Below are positions 34,091 to 45,644 of a stretch of DNA of 64,000 nucleotides, piece by piece. Within the stretch, counting starts at the first letter, position 1. Each line of letters opens with the position of its first letter. Under the pieces are notes generated by a model, which saw only the letters and a program-made list of their open reading frames with translations, did no database searches and had not been told where the DNA came from. The position numbers and the translations under genes are program-made. Where the stretch lies: NCBI RefSeq assembly GCF_029784155.1, contig NC_073691.1, positions 65,168,839 through 65,232,838 on the forward strand, written 5' to 3'. Source of the stretch: Uranotaenia lowii (lineage: Eukaryota > Arthropoda > Insecta > Diptera > Culicidae).

Positions 34091-36090
34091 TTTTAATTTT
34101 TTAGCGTTAATTACACTAGTTTACAAAATTTAAAAAAAATCGTGAACCTGATTAACTGACCAACATTTTTAATGTAAAATCGGGCGCTGAATCCGAAAAT
34201 GAAATTCAAAAAAATCTCAGTAGAACCGTTTTTGAGTTATGCTCCAAATATGAAATTTCGGAAAAATTAAAAATGTTCTTGTACTTAGATTAAAATATCT
34301 CGGACGGCATAACAGTAATTTGAAATCCCTCTTTTGCATATTGAAGGTGAATAAATTTTCTATCGATCATCTAGACACAGTTTTTGCGTTTGACCAACAG
34401 TATTGTTGATATTAGTGACTTTATGAGAAAAAAATTTATAAAAAACGCATTTTTTTAGAGAAAATTTTATTTCAACGAAAGTTTTAGACTCGATGGTAGC
34501 ATTTAAAAAATCTGATTTTCTTTTGCGCCTCAATGTCAATTTAAAACAAAGATTTCAAGTGGTTATTTATCAAAATCGGTTGAAATTTGAAGAAGTTATG
34601 GCTACTTTACCATAACAGTATTTTTTGTAGTTTTTCATAATTTAACAAACCGCAGTACACTTATCATAGTATAGGAAGAATGAAACATGATAAATCTCAC
34701 TCGCTCCAAGTCAAAATTATTTATTAGCTTACCAGAAGTTCACATGCCAAGTTTCAGGAAGATCTGACCATAAAGAGGGGTTGCTTGAGTCTCAAACGTG
34801 AATAAAATTTTGAGGTATTTTGCCCAGAAGGAACGAAAAATACTGGTTTTTCATCAATAACTTCTTCCATCACTAGCTGATTGTTTTATATGATTAATTT
34901 TCTTAAAGCCTAAGTTGAGACAAATATTTCACCCGAAGACTGTAACTCGATTGGATTTGAAACAGAAAAGTTATTGCAGTTCAAAGGCCGCAAATTTTGT
35001 CCAACACTCAATGAGTACTTTTTACGCATTGCGTTTTATACGAGAATTTTCGACCAAAATACAATCTTATGATTTTACCATTAATATGGCTTTTGTGTCT
35101 AAACAGTTCAAGATTACAATTCATAGCTTATCCGTAAGTTTACATAATTTAATGAATTTTATAACATTATCTTCTTTGTCTGACCTACTCAACAATTTTT
35201 TATATTTTTCATAATTTTGTGTTAATTTTGTTCTTAGAGTTATTTTTTTATATGGGATGTACAGAGTAGGCGTAAATGTTAACCGTTTGTAAGTCCGACA
35301 CCAGCCATCATTGTAAATAGTTGTTAAGCGTTCGAGTTCAAGGTATTCAACGAAGGGGACAGCAACACCACAAGCGGGAAGTAGAAAAGGATAGGAAGAT
35401 AACAACAAATCAATAAATACGGGCTGCGCCTATAGCTCGTGGCTGATTGGATGAAAAGTTTCGGTTCGGGTCGAGTGGTTTTTCTAAGCGACAGTGACGT
35501 CACGTGCCCAAAGTGACCACGTTTCTACCGCAATCGGGAGATCAGACCCCCATCCGTTTCTTTGACCGAAATCAACGATCAGCTAGAGGACTACACGATT
35601 CGTTTTCCTAGCTGGTCGGCCGAGTGAGGTTAAGTGTAGTGGATACCAGAAAGTTATTGGTTCCCCAGTGCCGGTATCACTATTGCCGCTTTATAAAAGA
35701 CACCGGTGTTCCGTGAGTGCAGTAAGGGCGTGCTATTATTGAAAAGTGCCCCCACGTTACAACCCCAACGGCACTGTCGGCAATAGTGTGGCCTGGAGGA
35801 ACCCCATCTGGGTATCCGACCGCCGACCGCGTCCGCTAGTGCCCACTCGGAAGTGTCAGACACTCACGTGACAAAAGTGACCCTCCCCGGACCGCATCGA
35901 AACATTAGGCCTTTACCCGACACTTAGGCCAAGTTGTCGCTCGGCTTGCCCCAAGGGGGTGAGCTGCTCTGTTCCTGACTCTCTATTCCGGAATCCCGTT
36001 ACGTCGTAGCCAAGGTGTCCCCCAACGAGTCCACCAACGCAGAACGACCGCAACGAGATCCTGAAGAAAAAAAAAGCGCAAGTACACCAA
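34091..36090. other. No gene seen; AT-rich repeat then GC-rich island
   Basis: 34130-34900 is AT-rich and looks like old repeat sequence. 35400-36070 is a GC-rich island with frequent CpG and no readable protein on either strand. Its texture resembles the GC-rich region at 13221-14130 and the R1-clade LINE, so it may be an untranslated LINE end. This is inference. Confidence 0.4.
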
Positions 36091-36093
36091 GGT

Positions 36094-36205
36094 TTTTTAC
36101 ACGGTTTTTTTTTACGCGGTTTTTTTTACACGCCTTTTTTTACACGGTTTTCGGGAATTAACACGGTATTTTTACACGGATTTCGCGAATTAACACGGTT
36201 TTTGA
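36094..36205 (+). repeat. TTTTACACGG-type short tandem repeat, left block
   Basis: Repeats of ACACGGTTTT, with GGAATTAACACGG variants. A matching block in the same orientation lies at 44258-44400, suggesting the two mark the ends of one composite structure. Confidence 0.8.
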
Positions 36206-36279
36206 GAGAAAATAATCTAAGTCCTTTTCAAAGGAAAACACTTAAAATCTTTTTGAAGTTGGGAAAATCTTAGCTCTGA

Positions 36280-36690
36280 GACTAAGAACATGATACATGA
36301 GACCTGAGACCTGGGACCTGAGACCTGAGACCTGAGACCTGAGACCCAAGACTTGAGACCTGAGACTTGAGACCTGAGACATGAGACATGAGACATAAGA
36401 CCTGAGAAAAGAGACATGAAACATTAGAAACTAGACATGAGATCTGGAACCTGAGACCAGGAACCTGAGACAAGGGATATTAGACTTAAGACCTCAGCAT
36501 GAGACATGACATTTAGGTTATGTGACCTGAGGCGTGAGGCAAGAACCATGAAACATGAGACTTTAGACCGGAGACATGAAACATGAGGCATGAGACATAA
36601 GATATGAGACCTGAGGCATGAGACATAGCCATGAAACATGAGACCTGAGACCTAAGACATGAGACTTTGAACCTGAGACCGGAGACAAGC
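36280..36690 (+). repeat. GAGACCTGA minisatellite, left block
   Basis: About 400 bp of 7- to 14-bp repeats, GAGACCT/GAGACAT. The same motif in reverse complement fills 43822-44225 and the stub at 38265-38321. The V/S/G/L/R-rich frames here are translation of the repeat. Confidence 0.92.
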
Positions 36691-38270
36691 TACTAGGGTT
36701 AGTACCGCGAGAAATTAGTTAAGCTCCGATTTCAACTTGCGACCCCTCTAGTGAAAGGATTCGACTTGTAGGTGACGAAAAATAGTGTCGCGACTTCGCT
36801 AGTACAAGCTACTAGTGTTAGTACCGCGAGAATTTAGTAAGCTACGATTTTAACTTGCGACTCCTCTAGTGAAAGATTAGCTCTGATTTCAACTTTCGAC
36901 CGGTCAAGTGAAAGGGTTTAACTAATAGGTGACGAAAACAAGTCTCGCGAGTTCGCTAGTACAAGCTACTAGTGTTAGCACCGCGAGAAATAAGTTTAGC
37001 TCCGATCTCAACTTGCGATTCCTCTCGTGAAAGGGTTCGACTTGTAGGTGTTGAAATCAGAGCTAATCTAGTTTCTCACGGTACTAACACTAGTAGCTTG
37101 TATAAGCGATATCGCGAGACTATTTTGCGTCATCTAAAAGTCAAACCTTTCACTAGACCGGTCGAAAGTTGAAATCGGAGCTTTACTGATTTCTCGCGGT
37201 ACTAACACTAGTAGCTTGTACTAGCTATCTCGCGTTGCTATTTTTCGTCACCTACAAGTCAAACCCTTTCACTAGAGGGGTCGCTAGTTGAAATCGGAAT
37301 TCAACTAATTTTTCGCGGTACTAACATTAGTAGCTTGCACTAACGATCTCGTGACACTATTTTTCGTCATCTACAAGTCAAAACATTTTACTTGACTGGT
37401 CGAAAGTTCAAATCTGAGCTTAACTAATTTCTCGAGCTATTAACCCTAGAAGCTTGTACTAGCGAACCCGCGACACTAGTTTTTGTCACCTACAAGTCAA
37501 GCCCTTTCACTAGAGGGGCCGTTAGTTGAAATCGAAGCTTAACTAATTTCTCGCGGTACTAACCCTAGTAACTTATACTTGCGAAGTCGCGACACTATTT
37601 TTCGTCACCTACAAGTCAAACCCTTTCGCTAGAGGGGTCGCAAGTTTAAATCGGAGCTTAACTAGTTTCTCGCGGTACTAACCCTAGTAGCTTATACTAG
37701 CGAAATCGAGGCACTATTTTTTGTCATGTACAAGTCAAACCCTTTCACTAGAAGGATCGCAAGTTTAAATCGGAGACCTACAAGTCAAATCCATTCGCTA
37801 GAGGGGTCGCAAGTTTAAATCGGAGCTTAACTAGTTTCTCGCGGTACTAACCCTAGTAGCTTATACTAGCGAAATCGCGACACTATTTTTCGTCACCTAC
37901 AAGTCAAACAGTATCACAAGAGGAGTCGCAAGTTAAAATCGGAGCTAAAGTCAAACCCTTTCACTTGAAGGATCGCAAGTTAAAATCGTAGCTTAACTAA
38001 TCTCTCGTGGTACTTACACTAGTAGCTGGTACTAACGAACTCGTGAGACTATTTTCGTCACCTACAAGTCAAACCCTTTCACTTGACCGTTCGAAAGTTG
38101 AAATCGGAGCTAAACTAATTTCTCGCGGTACCAACACTAGTAGCTTGTACTAGCGAACTCGCGAGATTATTTTTCGTCACCTACAAGTCAAACCCTTATA
38201 CTAGAGGGGTGGCATGTTGAAATCGGAGCTTAACTAATTTTTCGCGGTAATCACACTAGTAGCTTGTCTC
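36690..38270. repeat. ~120-bp satellite array with an internal inversion
   Basis: The unit contains CTAGTAGCTTGTACTAGCGA, TTTTTCGTCACCTACAAGTC, AACCCTTTCACTAGAGGGGT and TTAACTAATTTCTCGCGGTA. Roughly ten units read in one orientation from ~37050 to 38270. About two and a half units at 36690-37050 are the reverse complement, so the array folds back on itself near 37050. One partial duplication lies near 37770-37830. Confidence 0.92.
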
Positions 38271-38799
38271 AGGTCTAATCTTTCATGGCTCTTGTCTCAT
38301 GCCTCAGGTCTCATGTCTCATATTTTTTTTTACAAGATGGAAATTTGACTTCAAACCATAACAGCCGGGTGTTTGCTGCCGTGAGTGGGTTCGTCCCACT
38401 AAAACCACCATGGGCTTCGTGTGCCAGATGTGCCCCTTGGTTTCACCCTATGATCATACATCAAGGGGTAGGCTGTGCTCATGCACTTATACATCTCACC
38501 CTTTTCCTCTTTCTCATTTTTTCCTTGGTCATTGTTCGGCTTTATCCTTTTTTCCTTCTTCTCCTTTTCCTCTATCGCCAACTTCAGACTGGTACGGAAG
38601 ACCCCGAAACGTGTGCCGGTTAGGTAACGCTTTCAAAGTAACTCGCGCCCGTCACAGCAACCACTTCCGCAGGATATTCAACCACCAAGGCATGGCCGAT
38701 TGAGAAACTACCAAGCTAGAATCCCGACACGACCACGCCGAATGGTATCTCCGCTTCCTTTTGCTGCAGGAAAGATCGTAGCTGAGTACGTGAGACCTT

Positions 38800-41700
38800 T
38801 TAAGTCCCACCACACGTATGAGTCCAGATTAGGGTTATACCGCACCCTAAGATCGCGTTGCTTTTGAATTGAAGTGTCATACGAGGCCCAAGACCTTCCA
38901 TTAGCTTGTCAAATTTGGTTGATGGATCTCGCTCTCTCCGTTCATCATCTTTCCTGATCCTTATCAGATCGCGCATTATTTGCGAGATTTCGTCGACTAT
39001 AGCACGCCACGACTGTTCGTCGCAACACATTTCACTCACTATGTTTTCAGCGTTCAAATCTTGAAGTTGTTGTCGCCTTGAATTGAACCTGGGGCAGACA
39101 AAGATAGTATGTTCTGCCGATTCCTCCGTCTCTACGCATTCCGGGCAATAAGGCGAGCTGATAAGCTTAAACCGGTGAAGGTATTGCTTAAAGCACCCAT
39201 GACCTGAAAGGAACTGCGTCAGGTAGAAGTTGACCTCTCCATACTTCCGATTTACCCAGTCTGAAAGTCTCTGGATTAGCCTATGCGTCCATCTTGCGTT
39301 GTTCGATGCATCCCATTGCTCCTGCCACTTGAGCATTGACGCTGCTCGTTGAGTTTTATGCACTCCTCTAGCAGTTCTTGCTTTGTAACATTCCATATCC
39401 TCCGCCAGAGTTATGTCGATGGGAATCATGCCCGCGATGACAAAAGCTGCATTTGCTGATATGGTCCTGTACGCACAGGAAACTCGCATGGCTATCAACC
39501 GATGTGTGCTCCGTAATTTGGATCTGTTGCGCTCTACCTCTATCGCGGAGCTCCAGGCCGCTCCTCCGTATCGTAGTTTCGACAGTGCTACGCTCGCAAG
39601 GAGACGTCTCTTGCTACTCATTGGACCATGGCAGTTCGGCATAATCCAGGCCAATGAATCTATGACTTTCGATGCACTTTCACAACAGTATTTGACATGC
39701 GCACCAAAACTTAAGCGATGGTCGACCATTACTCCAAGGTATTTCAGCTGCTGTTTCGAAGATGTCGTGTGCCCTCCAACAGTGATCTCCATGTGCGGCA
39801 CAACTCTTTTATTGGTCACGAGCAGAACTTCAGTTTTATGGTGAGCTATCTGAAGCTTAACTCCCTCCATCCAGATGCCAACCCTTTCTACGGACACCGT
39901 TGCAAGGTCTTCTACCTCCTCGATTGTTTCGCCAGTAATCATGAGCACGATATCGTCAACAAATCCGACTATCTGCACGCCTGCTGGTAGTTTCAGCGTT
40001 AACACCTCATTATACATGGCATTCCAAAGCACAGGTCCGAGTATGGAACCCTGTGGAACACCCGCTGTTAGGGCAGTAGATCGTAACCCAGTTTCGGTTT
40101 CGTACGTTAGGATTCGATTTTCGAAGAAGCTTCCTATTATCCTGCAGAGAGTATTGGGAACAAGCATCCTGTGAAGCGCTTTGGCAATCGCTTCCCAGCT
40201 GGCATTGTTGAAGGCATTCTTAACGTCGATCGTCACGATGGCGCAGTGACGAACACCTGTCCGCTTCTTTTTATATGCGCGCTTCGCGTACTCTGTCACC
40301 ATACGGATGGCGTCCACCGTAGATCTCCCTTTCCGAAAACCGAACTGTCTGTCCGACAGTCCACTTCCGCCTTCTGTAGATAATAAGTCTGTTTAATATT
40401 ATCCTCTCCAGTAGCTTACCAAGGGTGTCCAGCAGACAAATGGGTCTATATGATGATGGATGCTCTGGGGGTTTCCCAGGATTCGGTAGTAGCACCAACT
40501 TCGCCGTTTTCCACGAGTTGGGAAAAGATCCCTCGTCGAGACACTAGTAGTGTAGCACCACTCTGAAGGTATCCGGAATGGTCTGTACCGCCACCTTCAG
40601 CACTGCATTTGGGATTCCGTCCGGACCAGGGGCCTTAATCACCGCAAGTTTCTTAGCGATAGCCACAAGTTCTTCGTTCGTTACTGGCTCGATGTCGTGG
40701 GCACCCGCGTCGTACGGGGTAAGTGACCACTGCGTCGGACCATGCTGCGGGAAAAGATGTGCAACGATCTCTCTCAGTTTTTCCGGACACTTTTCGGTCG
40801 GCGACCTTGGGCCACCAAATCTCGCCAGTGCAACTCTATAGGCTTGGCCCCATGGATTATCATCTACGCTCTGGCATAACGCTCTGTAGCAGTTTTCTTT
40901 GCTTGATTTAATAGCTCGCATAAGTGCCACCCTGGCTGATCGGTAAACGACACCTCTCGTTTCTCTATCGGCTTCGTTTCTCGCCCGTTGATCTCGTCGC
41001 CTGGCTTTTAGACAGCTAGTACGAAGCTCAGGTTGAAGTCCACCAGTAAGCTGGTCGTTGCCACCACTTCGGTGTATTCCTTCTGGGCATGGTCATGTCG
41101 CACACCGCTACCATCATTTTCGTCAGCTGCTCAGCATTACAGACCTGCGATGCTTCCATCTCCGCTCATGGACTGGCAGTTGCCTTACTGTTACCGGATT
41201 TCGGTCTCCTACGCTATAACGTATCGCCTGGTGGTCGCTGTGCGTATAATCGTCACACACTCTCCAATTCATGTCAGTTTTTAGTGATGGGCTCGCAAAG
41301 GTGATATCTATCACTGACGTTCTGTCTGGCATTCCATGCTTGCGATAGGTGCTGGTAGATCCAGTGTTGCAAAGCTCAACCTCCAGTCTCGCGAAGGACT
41401 CTAGCAGACTGTTGCCCTAGCAGGATTGTTGCCCCTACTACCCCAGCTAACCGCCCAAGCGTTGAAGTCTCCTGCTATCACTACAGGGGCCCTTCCTGTC
41501 AGCTCGTGAGTGAGTTCATCCAACATTGTGTTGAACTCCCCGATCGTCCATCTAGGTGGAGCGTAGCAGCTGCAAAAGGAGATGCCGTTGATTTTAGCAA
41601 TCACAAATCCGTCCCGAGAATCTACCAATGTCTCCTGGATAGGAAAACGTACTGTGGCGTAGATAGCAGCTAAGCCGGACCTGTCCGCTGTCCAATTACC

Positions 41701-41826
41701 GTTTCCAGACGGAATTCTGTATGGTTCTGATAAAAGCACCACGTCGCACTTTCTTTCGCCTACCGTTTGCTCCAGCAGAAGCTGTGCGACATCGCTATGG
41801 TTGAGGTTTATCTGGATTACATCCAA
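38800..41826 (-). pseudogene. R1-clade LINE ORF2: endonuclease and reverse transcriptase, frameshifted
   Basis: The apurinic-type endonuclease runs from 41826 (VIQINLNHSD, then LLSEPYR, IAGDFNAWAVSWGS). It is interrupted near 41401 and continues in another frame (DITFASPSL, then THSDHQAI at ~41230). Reverse transcriptase follows: APGPDGIPN (~40640), VLLPNPGKPP and YRPICLLDTLGK (~40450), VTIDVKNAFNNASW with the first Asp (~40230), GVPQGSILGP (~40050), and GFVDDIVLMI with the Asp pair (~39960). The C-terminal tail has a CPECVETEESAEHTIFVC zinc motif. At least three frame breaks make this copy inactive. Confidence 0.88.
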
Positions 41827-41906
41827 TTTTACTGGCTTGTCTTTGCCTTTTTGTATGCCTGGCAGTCTAAGCCACCAGTTTCGTGAGCATTGTCATCCGC
41901 CTGCTT

Positions 41907-43283
41907 TCACAGCATGCATTTCGGTTGATTTTTGCAAACTCTAGCGAAGTGTCCTTCTTCACCACATCTTCGGCAACATCGTGACCGGTCGGGTCCGTTG
42001 CAGTTTCGGGATTGGTGACCGAAGTCCCAGCAATTAAAGAAGCGTTGCATTTGTTTTGGTATCCTGGGTGCGGTTCTAAAGTGCCCCACTGACCATCCAA
42101 CTCTTACACTCCCTGCCGTCAGTAGAATGTTGGCCGCTGTTGGCGAGAGACGAATCTTCGCAATCTGCATTCCACCATACGCCTTTCTCAGTTTTGTAGC
42201 TACTGATTCGTTGCTCATACAAGGTATGCTGGAGAGTGCTTTCTCGAGCTCCTCTGCAGTGGTAAACTCATCCAAGTCCTTGCATTCAATATATGCGACC
42301 TGCGATAGCGCGCGAACAGTCGCTTCTTCGCCCAGGGTGCTTTCGACAAGCTCCTTGAAGTCGGCGCTCTTTATCGTCGGGTCTTTTTTAGCTCGAAGAG
42401 CAGTTCACCTTTTTGGGTGCGTCTTGTTTTGGTGACGCTCTCGCCAAGAGCAGATAATTTTGGCTCTGCGCGTAGCTTCCGGAACAAGTCCGCATACGAT
42501 GTGCCTTCTTTCGCTTCCACGATAAGGGCATCACCCCTGGACAACACCCGTTGAGGTTTTGGTTTTGGGGGTGGTTCTGGCTTCATGACGACCTTTCTTT
42601 TCGTGTTTTCCTTCCTATTACGAACCATTCGCTAGCCTCCTGCACTACTTTCTCCGTCTGCATCCTCGTAGTCCGTACCCCTCCTTTTTTTTGAAGGAAT
42701 CGTTTACGACGGGGGAGTCGCGATCTCTTTTCACGGTTCTTCTCGGCTTGGACTCCTTCGAAGGTCCTTGAGAAGCAACTAATTTTACTTCCTCCAATCA
42801 CTTCTCCGCAGCCTCGGCTTTCCGCACCAGCTCTGTTCGTTCCTTGACGGCACTCTGCAGAAGCACCATCAATTTCGGCACCCAGCTCTTAATATGCGTG
42901 TGCACGTTGTTGGTACTTCGCACAAACTCCTGCATCTTGTCGACCATGCCGGCTGCCTCCAAAAGGCCACATTTTTTTATGCCCCTTGGTGCACCTCTTC
43001 CAGCGATTGGGACCTGCTCCTCTTGCTGGGAACTACTGAGGTTTTCAGTGGACACATCTGCGGCCGGGCTTCTCCCCGCTTCCTTGGCAACCTCCCTGCC
43101 AATCTCCTTTCCTAGCTCCTTTACTACTTTGCTTAGTAGAGGAGACCTAAGGAGTCCTCTCTTAGCAAAGACCTCTGTCTGCGTTCTTCTACCTTCTCCT
43201 CCTTCGTCCGAGCTAACGTCAGTTGTCTCGAAATTCCTTCTGTTTTTGGTGTTGATGTTGTTTTGGTTCATGTTTATTCCCAC
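41907..43283 (-). pseudogene. R1-clade LINE ORF1: gag-like RNA-binding protein, frameshifted
   Basis: It starts at ATG 43283 with a charged, helix-rich N-terminus, is interrupted near 42798 and again near 42600 and 42371, and ends with a nucleocapsid-like part. Two zinc knuckles are seen: CWDFGHQSRNC (first Cys changed) and CRRCGEEGHFARVC, with a further partial KCML at the end. ORF1 proteins of this clade package LINE RNA. The 3' end of ORF1 lies about 80 bp from the start of ORF2. Confidence 0.82.
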
Positions 43284-43820
43284 GCGTAGCTAGGGAAATA
43301 TACGATCCACTGCGCCAGTGCCCTGCTTTAGCGCAGTAAGGACTTCATTACTGTGGGGTGCGTCCTGGTGCCCCACAGGCTACCGTTTGCGACTGGCACA
43401 TTTTCGACCCGCCAGCCTTCCACCTCATCAGCACGGTCTTTCGCATGGAGGCGTTTTCGCGCCCCCATAAGCGGCACACTTTGGGCAACCTTGGGTCGTT
43501 GTATCCAATAAGTTCCAATAGAAAAGTCCGAGTTCATTGCGTATTTCTTCATCTATAGAGGGGTTCCGTCAGTTCCGTTTGCGTAGTCCATATCCATTGC
43601 ATTTGTCTTTCTAAGATGGGTTTCAGTTCCGTTTTCATAGTCCATTTCCGTTGCATGTGTTATCATTAGAAGGGGGGATGGTTCCAATCTATTCCGAGTC
43701 CAAAGTCCGAGTTCGTTTGCGTAGGTCAATTAGTGGGAGGAGCATTGCTGAATTTAGTCGCCTCTTACGACATGGGTCAGTGACCCCGGGGTAGTATTCT
43801 GATGCCGCTACCCCACAGCA
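43284..43820 (-). other. 5' UTR of the R1-clade LINE
   Basis: Read on the minus strand it begins near CTGTGGGGTAGCGGCATCAG and contains CATGTCGTAAGAGGCGACTA, a block I associate with 5' regions of many insect LINEs (recollection). No coding sequence. It would carry the internal promoter. Confidence 0.65.
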
Positions 43821-43821
43821 A

Positions 43822-44225
43822 AGTCTCATGTCTCATGTCTCAGGTCTCAAGTCTCAGGCCTCAAGTCTCAGGTCTCATGTCTAATTTCTAATGTTTCATG
43901 ACTCATGTCTCATGCCTCATGTCTCATGTCTCATGTCTCATGTCTCAGGTCTCATGTCCCATGTCTCAGGTCTCAGGTCTCGTGTATTATGTCTTAGGTT
44001 TCTAGTCTCAGGTCTCAGGTCTCAGGTCTCAGGTCTCAGATCTAAGGTCCCATGTCTTTAGTCTCATTCTTCAGGTCTCAGGTCTCAGGTCCCTGGACTC
44101 AGGTCTCAGTTGTCATGTCTAAAGTCTCAGGTCTCAGATCTCAGATCTCAGATCTCATGTCTCTAGTCTACATTCGCAACTCTCGGGACTCAAGTCTCAA
44201 GTCTCAGGTCTCAGGTATTAAGTGT
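43822..44225 (-). repeat. TCTCAGG/TCTCATG minisatellite, right block
   Basis: Continuation of the array that the LINE interrupts at 38321, reverse complementary to the block at 36280-36690. The 44052-44441 open frame is translation of this repeat. Confidence 0.92.
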
Positions 44226-44257
44226 CAGAACTTCAGAGCTGCAGAATTTGAATGGTC

Positions 44258-44400
44258 TTTTTTTACACGGTTTTCGGGAATTAACACGGTTTTTTTTACT
44301 CAGTTTTCGGGAATTAGCACGGTTTTTTTAGCCATTTCGGGAATTAAAACGGTTTTTTTGCACGGTTTTTTACGCGGTACGTATATCAGTGTAAAAAAAA
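44258..44400 (+). repeat. TTTTACACGG-type short tandem repeat, right block
   Basis: Same motif and orientation as 36094-36205. The outer end, read in reverse complement (TAAGGTTTTTTTTTACAC), resembles the outer start on the left (CAAGGTTTTTTACACGG), a hint of inverted termini for the composite. Confidence 0.75.
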
Positions 44401-44938
44401 ACCTTACTGTACTTAAATATTATATTAAAAACCACCCATAGTTCGAACAGAGTGCAAATTGAAAAAAACCTTGTCTTAAATTCAAAATACACCACTCATT
44501 TAATACTAAGTTATAATTGTAAGGTCTATCTACATCCAAATTGTCGTGATATTTGTTTTGTTAAAGTGCATTCCCCAAGTTCACAAATTCTCGTAGTAAA
44601 CGTCTGCCCATAAACCAGATGTCCAGTTTGTTTTGTCGTGTTGTAAATAAATGTCCTCCTTGAGAATCAGTTCAGAACAATTGCTTCCTCTTTGAGCTAG
44701 CGCAGGGAAGTAGGGTTTCTATGACTCTAACAAGTTATGATGATTTGCATGTACGCTTCGGTTCATATTGACTCGAACGACTTTGCAAATGCAAATGCAA
44801 ATTTGCAAATCGCAAGCTAATATGTTTTTCGTAACCGGTTTTCTACTTTGAACAACCAGCATCAATGCACCGAATGTTGAGCTGGTCACTGATACGAAAT
44901 TCTAGGTATTATATTTCCGTTATATTTCGAACGGATGG

Positions 44939-44972
44939 TATAAAAGCCGAAAGTGGGAAACTGCTACTCAGT
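44939..44972 (+). promoter_or_regulatory. Core promoter of the CAP gene: TATA box and TCAGT initiator
   Basis: TATAAAAG at 44939-44946 and TCAGT at 44968-44972. The predicted start is the A at 44970, 31 bp from the first T of the TATA box, which is the canonical insect spacing. It gives a 49-nt 5' UTR before the ATG at 45019. Confidence 0.85.
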
Positions 44973-45018
44973 GTTTGGCTAACTCTCGAACGCAGAATAT
45001 TAGGCCCAGAACAACGAA

Positions 45019-45092
45019 ATGTATCCTTTTAGTTTGTTCCTGTTGGTTTTAGCAATTGGTTTCCATAGTTGTAGTGCAGCGCAAGGATTCAG
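45019..45092 (+). CDS. Short CAP/SCP-family secreted protein, exon 1 (signal peptide)
   Basis: Exon 1 encodes Met plus a hydrophobic run (FSLFLLVLAIGF) that forms a signal peptide, with likely cleavage after SCSA near residue 20. It ends with AG before a GTGATT donor at 45093. The 72-bp intron 45093-45164 ends in TTTTCAG, and the junction splits a serine codon (AG|C), which keeps the frame. The start is the first ATG after the predicted transcription start. The product is therefore probably secreted, for example into saliva, gut or haemolymph; tissue cannot be told. Confidence 0.85.
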
Positions 45093-45164
45093 GTGATTGA
45101 ATACTTATCCTAGTTTGAGCTAGATGTTTAATGCCTGATCAATGCAATCTCAAACTATTTTCAG

Positions 45165-45486
45165 CAATTATCCAATGCAGCTCTTGACTGAGCTGAACCG
45201 AGTCCGGTCTCGTTACTCACTTGATGAACTTCAATGGAGTTCGATGTTAAGTACAAGGTCCAGGAAGTGGGCCAAATACTTAGCCAATCGCAACATGGTC
45301 ATACAACAGCCGAGAAACTTATACAAAGAAGATCTTTACTCCATAAAGGGGCTCGCTACAGCAAAACAAGTGATCAACAAATGGGACATGGAATCTGCTG
45401 CATTTTTAGACGAATCTAATGAAGCAGTTGGTTGTGGTTGGGCCAAGAATAGCGTCAGCATGTTTGTGGTATGCAATTATTTCTAA
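45165..45486 (+). CDS. Short CAP/SCP-family secreted protein, exon 2 (CAP domain)
   Basis: It completes a 131-residue protein; stop TAA at 45484-45486. CAP features are LLTELNRVRSRYSL and LQWSSMLSTRSRKWAKYLA (helix 1), ATAKQVINKWDME (helix before the core), and VGCGWAKNSVSMFVVCNY, matching the VGCG...VVCNY signature shared by antigen-5, CRISP and GAPR-1-like proteins. The usual HFTQVVW segment is replaced (AAFLDESNEA), so the conserved histidines are missing. The Cys-rich C-terminal extension of venom-type members is also absent. Poly(A) signals follow at 45537 and 45548. It is probably a diverged, shortened CAP protein. Biochemical role unknown. Confidence 0.85.
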
Positions 45487-45536
45487 ACGAATTCCTAAAT
45501 GAGTTTGCGTAATATAAGTGTAGTGTTCTCAAACAG

Positions 45537-45553
45537 AATAAAATTTCAATAAA
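45537..45553 (+). terminator. Poly(A) signals of the CAP gene
   Basis: AATAAA at 45537-45542 and again at 45548-45553, about 50 bp after the stop codon. Confidence 0.75.
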
Positions 45554-45644
45554 TATTAATAGGTTAGCATAAACTTGTGTTTGTTTTTAGCTATACGAAA
45601 TCGGGTGTACCCTGAAAACAGTTTTTAAACTTTTTTCTCACATT

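Larger units (their letters stand above)
38322..43820 (-). mobile_element. Near full-length R1-clade LINE inserted in the TCTCATG minisatellite
   Basis: A ~5.5-kb two-ORF LINE on the minus strand with its poly(A) (plus-strand T run) at 38322-38331 and its 5' end near 43820. GTCTCATGTCTCAT occurs on both sides (38308-38321 and 43823-43836) and fits a 14-bp duplication, though the surrounding array is itself repetitive. The R1 clade is indicated by the endonuclease start VIQINLNHSDVAQ, the gag-like ORF1 with CCHC knuckles, and the C-terminal zinc motif of ORF2. Both ORFs are broken. The 3' UTR lies at about 38332-38799. Confidence 0.88.

Noticed and set aside
36217..36639. Overlapping minus-strand ORFs with repeating VSGLRSQ peptides
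   Set aside because: Pure translation of the GAGACCTGA minisatellite in several frames.
36690..38270. Possible CRISPR-like array because of regular repeats
   Set aside because: The repeats are ~120 bp, contiguous and without unique spacers, in an insect context; this is a satellite.
39413..39990. Plus-strand ORFs of 63-143 codons
   Set aside because: Antisense shadows of the R1-clade reverse transcriptase on the minus strand.
42844..43293. 149-codon plus-strand ORF
   Set aside because: Antisense shadow of LINE ORF1.
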